Source: Megascapheus bottae | Taxonomy: Eukaryota; Chordata; Mammalia; Rodentia; Geomyidae | Reading direction: 5' to 3' | Assembly (NCBI GenBank): GCA_024803745.1 | Contig: JANJXV010000013.1 | Location: forward strand, 496,001-560,000 | Length of the DNA stretch: 64,000 bases | Part shown: positions 60,001-64,000 of the stretch, in pieces | How the letters are laid out: every line of letters starts with the position of its first letter | How positions within the stretch are numbered: the stretch's first letter is position 1 | Translations under genes and position numbers: made by a program | Notes under the pieces: generated by a model | Database searches by the model: none | The model's input: the letters and a program-made list of their open reading frames with translations, nothing else | Told to the model about the DNA's origin: nothing

Positions 60001-62331
60001 CTCAAGTAATAAGAGTGCTAGCCTTGGCCGGGGAGAGGGGGTGCGGAAGGAGTGCTAGCCTTGTGCAAAAAAACTTAGAAAAAATGCCCAGGTCCTGAGT
60101 TCAAGCCCCAGAACTGGCATGAAAGAAAGGGCTATGAACATGGTTTAAGTAGTAGACTGCCTAGTGAGCATAAGGCCCTACTAAGCATAAGTTTGTACCA
60201 CAGTATTGAAAAAAAATAAGACTCTGATCAATTATGAAAACCATAAATTTGGATGAACTTGTTAAAAATATTTATTTAACCAAATCTCATTGGACACATT
60301 CTGACTTGAGCAGATCCAATTCAATTAATACTCTTTATTTATAATTAGTATCATTATTCATACATATGATTGCACTTGTTTCCTGTATTCTTCTTCCAAA
60401 CCACCTATGAAATTTTGTGGGTCAATGGCATATATACCATATCACAGCTGAAATAGCCAGGAAGTCTGAGTTCCAAACCTGTCATGACGACTCAAGAATT
60501 CTCAAAGAACTGATCTGCTACCTAAAGTAACCATACAGATTGTGAAACTCTTTCATTTTTGTGCCAAGAAAGTAAGGAAAAAGACATTCTCCATCTGGCC
60601 CAAGGAAATCTTGTCATAAAATCGCTTGGAACTGTGGATTTCCCACAATGAGAAGATGTGATCACTCACCATTTGCCGGGTACCCTGGCGTGAGAGGATC
60701 TCCAGCGCCGTTAAGATTTAGAATGTTCCCACGCTGGACGCCACCACCGGGAAGGTTCCAACCATCTGGGTAAGGCCTGACCCCAGGAGCGACATAGTCA
60801 GCCGGGTCCGAGTACAGAATCACTCCCTTGGCCCCCGCCAGCTGGGCATTTTTAACCTAGAAAACACAGAGCCCTTTTCTTCTTCTTTTTTTTTGGGGGG
60901 GGGGGAATTGAGGGAGAGCCTAGAACTCTAGGCCTGGTTGTTGTACCTGAGTTCTTCAGCTTAAGGCTACCACCCTACCCCTTGAGCCAAGCCCCACTTC
61001 CAGTTTTCTAGAGGTTAATTGGAGATAAAGAGTCTCATGTTCTTCAGTGCCTGGGTGGCTTTGAACCTTGATCCTCAGATCTCAGCCTCCTGAGTAGCTA
61101 GGATTACAGGCGTGAGCCAGGGTGCCTGGCTTTTTTCTTCTTTAAAGTAGTTACCCTCGATTTGGTAATACTACACTTTAAGATTACACCTAGAGTAGCT
61201 GAGCTTTATTGACAAAATTTTATATATATATTTAAAAATGCATCTGCCCTCTCTGATCAGCAGACCTGGAATATTGTCATAGCCATACTAGAAACACAAC
61301 AAGCACAGAGAATCTGCAGGCCATATTTCTATGACAGGGAGAATTCTTGAAATCCTTACCAAATAGGAAATAGATAGATAGATCAACTGTTAGATATGTG
61401 AGAATAACAATTGATATAGAAGTTTAATTAATGAGAAGTTTGTCGTCTGGTAACACTAATTAAAACAAACAGTAAAATTTAACAAACCCCTATATTTTGC
61501 AGGACACTGGAATAATTTGCAGCTACAGAAAACTTCTCTGACCACAGCACCAGTGGCTCATGCCTGGACTGCTAAGCAACTAAAAAACCTGAGACTTTGG
61601 GGGGGGGGGGCAGGGCGTGTGACCTAGTGGTGGATAGAGTGCTTGCCTAGCATGCATGAAGACCCGGTTTCTGTTCCTCAGTACCACATATACATAGAAA
61701 AAGCCAGAAATGGTGCTGGGTAGTAGAGCTCTAGCCTTGAAAAAGCCCAAGGACAGTGTTCAGACCCCTGAGTTCAAGGCCCAGGATGGCAAAAAACAAA
61801 ACAAACAAAACAAAAAAACCTGATATTTGAGGTGTGTGGCTTTTAAGCCAGCCCAGGTATAAAAGTTTCTGTAACTCTTATCTCCTATTAACCAGTAAAA
61901 AATAAATAAATAAAAAATAAAATAAAATAAAATTGGGGAATGGAAATGTGGCTTGGTGGTAGAATGCTAGTTTTTAGTGAAAAGCAAAGCAAGAGCATGA
62001 GGCATTTCGTTCAAGTCCCAGTATCAGTATCAAAAGTAAGCAAATAAATAAAATAATAGTAAATTAAACCAAAATAAAATTAACTCTGAGCTAGTAAGGG
62101 TATTCTCCCTATCACATGACACTTTCAGAATACAAGCAGTCCTTGTGGACTGATTTTGGAGTACTGTAGCATTACTTGTATTGGGGAAAAGAAGAAGATC
62201 TTTACCTTATTTCCTCGGAACACTTTACCATATCTGGCAATCACAATCTTCCCAGAGCAGCTGATGTTCATTTCCCTCTCCAGTTTAAAGAAATCTTCTG
62301 TTCGTGCATAGTTTACATAAACTAAATCACC
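24605..62331 (-). CDS. FOLH1: FOLH1 (glutamate carboxypeptidase II / PSMA), exons 5-19, 5' part missing
   Basis: FOLH1 is a type II membrane zinc exopeptidase (family M28). It removes C-terminal glutamate from N-acetyl-aspartyl-glutamate in brain and from folyl-poly-gamma-glutamate in gut. Fifteen exons join in one frame: 1740 coding bases, 579 residues plus TGA, equivalent to human residues 172-750. They cover the rest of the protease-associated domain (to about 351), the M28 peptidase domain (about 352-590) and the C-terminal dimerisation domain (591-750). Conserved at the human positions are zinc ligands H377, D387, E425, D453 and H553; catalytic E424; R210, N257, N519, R534, R536, K699 and Y700; and the arene site R463, R511 and W541. 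From memory, the paralogue NAALAD2 has Lys at 541, so W541 favours FOLH1. All introns use GT-AG. Exons 1-4 (cytosolic tail, membrane anchor, start of the ectodomain) lie beyond position 64000. The span given here includes introns; exons are listed separately. Confidence 0.96.
24795..26728. repeat. FOLH1 intron 18 repeats
   Basis: B minus 24992-25172; B minus 25320-25549; a short ID-like tRNA SINE (gggctggaaaggtagctcag) at about 26060-26112; a degraded B minus at 26293-26430. The rest is AT-rich intron. Confidence 0.65.
26729..26821 (-). CDS. FOLH1: FOLH1 exon 18 (residues 657-688)
   Basis: The exon is 93 bp, with acceptor CTTTTTAG and donor GTAAGA. It reads [18 protein letters not shown] and then [12 protein letters not shown], the most conserved stretch of the dimerisation domain. 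A 6.9-kb intron separates it from exon 17. Confidence 0.95.
26822..31504. repeat. FOLH1 intron 17 SINEs, first part
   Basis: B minus 26919-27143; A minus 27150-27326; old B minus 27708-28155 with A minus nested at 27845-28030; A minus 28215-28408; A fragment about 28715-28740; B plus 28983-29196 and 29212-29447; A minus 29890-30079; B minus 30097-30295; a B plus head and a chimeric fragment 30385-30597; B minus 30680-31123 with A minus nested at 30817-31010; (TG)n at 31265-31288 followed by B pieces to 31502. The 29448-29889 stretch is unassigned AT-rich DNA. Confidence 0.7.
31505..31640 (+). other. Possible retroposed 3' end with AATAAA and A-rich tail
   Basis: Non-SINE sequence ends ttaagtcaaataaagctgcc, then tgatgtcccac and an A-rich run. 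That is the layout of a reverse-transcribed mRNA or LTR 3' end. The parent was not recognised. Confidence 0.35.
31879..32367 (+). mobile_element. Solo LTR (ERV1-like)
   Basis: About 489 bases from TGAAGAGCGG to GGGCACAACA, with TATA box ctataaaagctgtgc (about 32206), poly(A) signal gctaataaatggctctttg (about 32285) and a U5 ending near actctggtggtctttca. It shares everything from the TATA box onward with 3695-3868. It sits inside an old minus-strand family B copy. I could not find a clean target duplication, so the ends are approximate. Confidence 0.7.
32398..32650. repeat. Family B SINE pieces in opposite orientations
   Basis: B minus 32398-32540 followed directly by a B plus head 32541-32650, which stops at a T run starting the neighbouring L1. 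Confidence 0.7.
32652..32815 (-). mobile_element. L1 3' UTR fragment
   Basis: The reverse complement of this stretch matches the end of the L1 at 14240-14400: poly-A, tgtaattaatagaagggtta, gagggtgcatta and the C-rich/G-rich tract. Confidence 0.8.
33426..33635 (+). repeat. Family B SINE just downstream of FOLH1 exon 17
   Basis: Head ggacactggtggctcacgtc. Its end lies 56 bases from the exon 17 donor. The 32816-33425 interval shows no recognised element. Confidence 0.75.
33691..33772 (-). CDS. FOLH1: FOLH1 exon 17 (residues 630-657)
   Basis: The exon is 82 bp, with acceptor ATTTCAG and donor GTATGT. It reads [19 protein letters not shown] and then LQAIDNS. It lies in the C-terminal dimerisation domain and retains the N638-F-T sequon. 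Confidence 0.95.
33773..34985. repeat. FOLH1 intron 16 repeats
   Basis: A minus 33960-34158; B plus 34370-34820 interrupted by A minus 34466-34668, with ctgagagac on both sides of the insert; CA/CG-rich simple repeat 34832-34888. Confidence 0.75.
34986..35250 (-). CDS. FOLH1: FOLH1 exon 16 (residues 542-630), zinc ligand H553
   Basis: The exon is 265 bp, the longest here, with acceptor TTCCATAG and donor GTATGG. It starts [20 protein letters not shown], so His553 of YPLYH is the last zinc ligand. It continues through [34 protein letters not shown] and KMYSVSF, crossing from the peptidase domain into the dimerisation domain. Confidence 0.97.
35251..37264. repeat. FOLH1 intron 15 repeats
   Basis: B minus 35893-36132 preceded by (TG)n and G runs; B plus 36233-36440, 36532-36745 and 37005-37245. 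The last ends 20 bases from the exon 15 donor. The 35251-35890 stretch is AT-rich with nothing recognised. Confidence 0.75.
37265..37355 (-). CDS. FOLH1: FOLH1 exon 15 (residues 511-541)
   Basis: The exon is 91 bp, with acceptor TTCAAAG and donor GTAAGT. It reads [18 protein letters not shown] and then [12 protein letters not shown]. It carries G518, N519, R534, R536 and W541, which bind the substrate glutamate or form the arginine patch and arene site. Confidence 0.96.
37356..40035. repeat. FOLH1 introns 14 and 13 repeats
   Basis: B plus 37575-37702 and 37705-37850 (intron 14); A plus 38652-38870 with an (aaat)n tail, and a diverged B plus 39788-39997 (intron 13). The stretch 38871-39787 is the longest SINE-free part and shows no coding signal. 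Exon 14 lies inside this span at 38016-38107. Confidence 0.7.
38016..38107 (-). CDS. FOLH1: FOLH1 exon 14 (residues 481-511)
   Basis: The exon is 92 bp, with acceptor TGACTAG and donor GTCAGC. It reads [17 protein letters not shown] and then [13 protein letters not shown]. It ends two bases into Arg511, which belongs to the arene-binding site in human FOLH1. Confidence 0.94.
40036..40103 (-). CDS. FOLH1: FOLH1 exon 13 (residues 458-480)
   Basis: The exon is 68 bp, with acceptor TTTCAG and donor GTAAAA. It reads [18 protein letters not shown] and then LTKE. It keeps R463 of the arginine patch and the sequons at N459 and N476. Confidence 0.94.
40104..42224. repeat. FOLH1 intron 12 SINEs, first part
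   Basis: B plus 40165-40590 with a minus-strand copy nested at about 40275-40440; B plus 40612-40760 and 40773-41005; B minus piece 41110-41215; (TA)n at about 41419-41478 joined to B minus 41479-41695; older B minus 41697-41910. Confidence 0.7.
42225..42480 (+). mobile_element. Old L1 3' fragment
   Basis: Recognisable L1 ORF2-end phrases (tatacacaacgaaatcgaac, aatggaaagttctgttaaat, agccagagtcaaagaaaca) with many changes, so older than the copy at 13761. Confidence 0.7.
42938..45091. repeat. FOLH1 intron 12 SINEs, second part
   Basis: B plus 42938-43160; (TG)n 43256-43286 with B minus 43295-43440; old B plus 43815-44010; B plus 44309-44545; (TG)n 44582-44631 joined to B minus 44632-44813. 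The 43441-43814 and 44011-44308 stretches are unassigned. Confidence 0.7.
45092..45155 (-). CDS. FOLH1: FOLH1 exon 12 (residues 437-458), zinc ligand D453
   Basis: The exon is 64 bp, with acceptor GTTACAG and donor GTGATT. It reads [20 protein letters not shown]. The Asp of NADSS is at position 453 and coordinates the second zinc. Confidence 0.95.
45156..47460. repeat. FOLH1 intron 11 SINEs, first part
   Basis: Old B minus 45530-45720; B minus 45755-45990; B plus 46201-46425; an unplaced B1-like piece at about 46845-46915; B plus 47005-47460 split by A plus 47108-47300. The 46426-46840 stretch is unassigned. Confidence 0.7.
47461..48027. repeat. Purine-rich simple repeats: (GGCAGA)n and (GAAA)n
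   Basis: A ggcaga-type hexamer array with a G run lies at 47461-47560, and (gaaa)n with gaca variants at about 47921-48027. Between them, 47610-47920 looks like a different, older SINE with an ID-like tail (ggggctgtgtatggctgaga). Confidence 0.85.
48029..49394. repeat. FOLH1 intron 11 SINEs and purine tracts, second part
   Basis: B plus 48029-48245 with an A/G-rich tail to 48360; B plus partial 48650-48770; GGGA/GAGA-rich tract about 48818-48945. The 48361-48649 and 48946-49394 stretches hold no recognised element. Confidence 0.75.
49395..49477 (-). CDS. FOLH1: FOLH1 exon 11 (residues 409-436), catalytic E424
   Basis: The exon is 83 bp, with acceptor GTTTTAG and donor GTTAGT. It reads [18 protein letters not shown] and then LFGSTEWAE. 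The two Glu of DAEEF fall at 424 (general base) and 425 (zinc ligand). Residue 428 is Phe, where human FOLH1 has Leu. Confidence 0.97.
49478..51890. repeat. FOLH1 introns 10 and 9 repeats
   Basis: Old minus-strand SINE 49625-49760 (intron 10); B minus 50290-50517; A minus 50650-50838 containing a (GT)n run; (TG)n 50983-51022 joined to B minus 51025-51245; a plus-strand tail piece 51403-51517 ending in (aac)n (intron 9). Exon 10 lies within this span. Confidence 0.7.
49905..50024 (-). CDS. FOLH1: FOLH1 exon 10 (residues 369-409), zinc ligands H377 and D387
   Basis: The exon is 120 bp, with acceptor CCTTCTAG and donor GTAACA. It reads [18 protein letters not shown], then [21 protein letters not shown]. 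The His of GGHRD and the Asp of GGID fall exactly at positions 377 and 387, the first zinc ligand and the bridging zinc ligand of M28 peptidases. Confidence 0.97.
51891..51976 (-). CDS. FOLH1: FOLH1 exon 9 (residues 340-369)
   Basis: The exon is 86 bp, with acceptor GAATTAG and donor GTAAAC. It reads [16 protein letters not shown] and then [12 protein letters not shown]. It marks the end of the protease-associated domain and the return to the peptidase fold. The human N-E residues after HSxN are S-K here. Confidence 0.94.
51977..54990. repeat. FOLH1 intron 8 and first part of intron 7, repeats
   Basis: B plus 52360-52565 (intron 8); A plus 52790-52945; B minus 53602-53845; an older B1-like piece 53890-53980; B minus 54095-54335; A plus 54541-54740; B plus 54760-54990 ending in (AC)n. 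Exon 8 lies within this span. The 52946-53601 stretch is unassigned. Confidence 0.7.
52615..52713 (-). CDS. FOLH1: FOLH1 exon 8 (residues 307-340)
   Basis: The exon is 99 bp, with acceptor CCAACAG. It reads [16 protein letters not shown] and then [16 protein letters not shown], and keeps the N336-F-S sequon. The 99-bp length and the downstream frame require the donor at ACACA|GTTAAG, which has T at intron position +3, a weak but usable GT site. Confidence 0.92.
54991..57285. repeat. FOLH1 intron 7 repeats, second part
   Basis: B fragments 55230-55400 in both orientations; A minus 55483-55690; B plus 55935-56165; degraded B plus 56430-56615; (CA)n 57015-57068 followed by B minus 57085-57285. 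The 56616-57014 stretch is AT-rich with nothing recognised. Confidence 0.7.
57330..57560 (-). mobile_element. Ancient L1 3' fragment
   Basis: On the plus strand it reads the L1 antisense phrases ctgagtaatatattatagtg, tccactaatccattgatggg and tggctatggtgaatagtaac. Confidence 0.75.
57865..58282. repeat. Old SINE, L1 fragment and family A SINE
   Basis: An unplaced B1-like piece 57865-57970; a plus-strand L1 fragment 58005-58092 (gagaatataaattggtctag, ttatggaaatcagtattac); A plus 58093-58282. Confidence 0.65.
58283..59134. other. Unassigned intron 7 sequence before exon 7
   Basis: About 850 bases without SINE or L1 signal. The minus-strand open frames at 58334-58808 lack any family resemblance. 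It may be an old LTR-retrotransposon relic, but I cannot show it. Confidence 0.3.
59135..59228 (-). CDS. FOLH1: FOLH1 exon 7 (residues 276-307)
   Basis: The exon is 94 bp, with acceptor CCCCCACAG and donor GTAAGT. It reads [19 protein letters not shown] and then [13 protein letters not shown]. Both split codons restore Glu when joined to exons 6 and 8. Confidence 0.95.
59229..60669. repeat. FOLH1 intron 6 repeats
   Basis: A plus 59345-59540; B plus about 59855-60120; ID-like tRNA SINE 60120-60210 with a poly-A tail. The 60211-60669 stretch is SINE-free. Confidence 0.7.
60670..60856 (-). CDS. FOLH1: FOLH1 exon 6 (residues 214-276)
   Basis: The exon is 187 bp, with acceptor TTTTCTAG and donor GTGAGT. 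It ends after the first base of the Glu276 codon. It encodes [20 protein letters not shown] through LTPGYPAN and carries the glycine-rich PGGGVQRGN segment with N257, which contacts substrate in human FOLH1. CpG content is higher than in neighbouring exons. Confidence 0.95.
60857..62205. repeat. FOLH1 intron 5 repeats
   Basis: B minus 60880-61130, starting 24 bases from exon 6; B plus 61548-61920 interrupted by A plus 61606-61800, with aaaaaacctgag and aaaaaacctgat at the junctions; a further ID-like copy 61932-62040. Confidence 0.7.
62206..62331 (-). CDS. FOLH1: FOLH1 exon 5 (residues 172-213)
   Basis: The exon is 126 bp, phase 0 at both ends, with acceptor ...CAACAG and donor GTAAAG. It encodes part of the protease-associated domain, starting [15 protein letters not shown] and ending GKVFRGNK, and includes R210. 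The human sequon N195-C-S is absent because residue 195 is Ser; instead N193-I-S195 forms a sequon two residues earlier. Confidence 0.95.
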
Positions 62332-64000
62332 CTGTTGAGGTCAGGAACAATTTAGAGGTCTGACATCTTTGAAGGGGGGGGAGCAAGAAGATATAAAGGT
62401 CAAAAAATATAAGACTTCCTGGGTGCCAGCTGCTCATGCCTAAAATCCTACCTACTCAGAAGGCTGAGATATGAGGATCACAGGTTGGTGCCAGCTTCAA
62501 CAGTCAAGTTTGTGAGACCCTTATCTCCAATTAACTGCCAAAAAAGCCAGAGGTGGAGGTGTGGCTCAAATGGTAAAGCCAATGGTAAAGCCAATGGTAG
62601 CCTGGAACCAAACACTAGGCCCCAAGTTCTAGCACCCCCCAAAATTTCTTTCTTTTTTTTTTAGTGTCAGGGTAATATATGGAGGGGTTAGTTACAATTA
62701 TATTCACCAGGTAGCAGGTGCATTACTTCTCACACATTGATATCCCTTCTCATATTTTTGTCCCCATTTCCCACTCCCCAACCCCTCCTTGACCCCCCAA
62801 AATTTCAAAGGAATAGTGTGATGCTTAAGTGAGAGAAAATTCAAGTTGAGAAGGTATTTAGATGAGTTGAAAATATATACATAAAAGAATAAAGCTTATT
62901 TGAGGGCTGGGGACATAGGTCAAAGTGGTAGGTCATATGCCTGGCAAATTAAAGGCCCAGTGATCAAACTCCAGTACTATCAATAACAATGAATAGTAAT
63001 AATGTTTGTCTTATCTATTTTTTATTAGGCAGCAATAAAGATATAGAAGCACTCCCCTTGAAAAAATGCACGTAATATACATACATCTGAGCCAGGTACC
63101 AGTGGTACATGCTTATAATTCTAGCTACTCAGGAAGCTAAGATCTTAAGATCTCAATTCAAAGCCTACCCCGGCTGACAAATTCATGAGACTCTTTATCT
63201 CCAATTAACCAGCAAAAAGCTGGAAGTGGAGCTGTGATACAGCAACAGTCAGTTGAGCTAAAAAACCACTGAGAGCAAGAGAACCTGAGTTCAAGCCCAA
63301 TATTGGCATACAAACACAAAATCTATACATAAGTTAATAATTGCCAAAGTGGGACAGGGAACAGTAGTGTTAATCACATTGCTACTTTTACCAATACTTT
63401 ACCAATACTCAGACATTCTGTCTTGCAATGCAAAACATTTCGCTATGTAAAGGTCCCTACATGATATAAATACTATCCAAGCTACAACTCCTGAATCACA
63501 TACTAATCCAAGTTACTTCTTTGTGCTGTTACTATTGGTCAAATCTGAAACTATTTTTTGTCAGTCATGGGGCTTGAACTCTGGGTCCCGGTGCTGTCCC
63601 TGAGCTTTTCAGCTCAAGACTACCACCATACCCCTTGAGCCACAGCCCCACTTCCGGTTTTCTAGTGGTTAACTGGAGATAAGTGTGTCATGTTCTTTAG
63701 TGCCTGGGCTGGCTTTGAGCCGTGATCCTCAGATCTCAGCTCTCAGCCTCCTGAGTAGCTAGGATTACAGGTGTGAGCCACCATGCCCAGCTAAATCTGA
63801 AACTTTTAACTTGCTCCACTGGTACACTTTCAACTGTACTATTTTTCTTTTTTATTAAAGAATTTATTAACACTGCTTTTTACATCATATTTCAAATGAC
63901 ATTTAACAAACAAGTGTTCAAGAAGGGACTCTCTATACAATCAGGAGGACTTAGATTTTAGAACATAATTGAAATTAGGGTAAGGGTTTGTATGTCATAG
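62332..64000. repeat. FOLH1 intron 4 (partial) repeats
   Basis: B plus 62420-62640; L1 3' UTR minus about 62650-62800 (matches 32652-32815); ID-like SINE 62905-62990; B plus 63090-63310; B minus 63555-63790. I searched for exon 4, including the coding sequence expected just before GDLVY, and did not find it before 64000. Confidence 0.7.

Noticed and set aside
24605..62331. Alternative assignment as NAALAD2 or a FOLH1B-like pseudogene
   Set aside because: Trp541, the exon 16 text [13 protein letters not shown] and [11 protein letters not shown] match FOLH1 rather than NAALAD2, and no stop, frameshift or broken splice site was found in 15 exons.
1..64000. CRISPR arrays, operons, plasmid or phage modules
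   Set aside because: Direct repeats here are SINEs, microsatellites or the GC minisatellite. Gene structure is spliced and mammalian, and no prokaryotic signal was seen.

Overview
This is a mammalian nuclear DNA window, very probably from a rodent. Two SINE families cover much of it. Family A is a tRNA-Ala/ID-like dimer of about 190 bp: its head matches an ID element, and its second half reads like agaagtggtgctgtggctc and ends in a poly-A tail. Family B has a B1/7SL-like head (ggctcatgcctgtaatcc) joined to a similar tRNA-like tail and ending in a short A-rich tail. From memory, this combination is typical of geomyoid rodents (kangaroo rats, pocket mice, pocket gophers). I could not check this against a repeat library, so the genus is left open.

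Two real genes are present, both on the minus strand. (1) The 3' three-quarters of FOLH1 (glutamate carboxypeptidase II / PSMA / folate hydrolase 1) occupies 24.6-62.3 kb. Fifteen coding exons, equivalent to human exons 5-19 (residues 172-750), were placed base by base. All have GT/AG borders, all join in frame and none contains a stop. Residue numbers stay collinear with human FOLH1, and every zinc, catalytic, arginine-patch and arene-site residue I could test is in place. Exons 1-4 lie beyond the right edge. (2) UBTFL1, an intronless HMG-box gene derived from UBTF (392 codons), lies about 12.5 kb downstream of FOLH1 on the same strand, at 10.86-12.04 kb. A splice acceptor-like sequence upstream of its ATG suggests a spliced 5' UTR.

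Between the two genes are a processed cytochrome c (CYCS) pseudogene with one stop codon and no indels (22.6-22.9 kb), and a CpG-rich segment (17.5-18.8 kb). The CpG-rich segment is a GC minisatellite of about 50-bp units built on a 10-bp sub-period, followed by a GC-rich SINE relic. It is the only CpG-island-like sequence in the window and lies upstream of UBTFL1, so it is a candidate promoter or a neutral GC-rich repeat.

The rest is repeats. There are well over 100 SINE copies, many nested and some with recognisable target-site duplications. There are several 5'-truncated L1 3' ends (0.05, 13.8, 32.7, 42.2, 57.3, 58.0 and 62.7 kb), three or four endogenous retroviral LTRs (3.4-3.9, 9.45-9.9 and 31.9-32.4 kb), and numerous microsatellites and purine tracts. 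I found no bacterial, phage, CRISPR or operon-type feature. No previously undescribed system is evident. The most useful leads are the GC minisatellite/CpG island, the recurrent 52-bp tandem amplification inside family B SINEs, the chimeric LTR, and a coiled-coil retro-pseudogene that I could not name.
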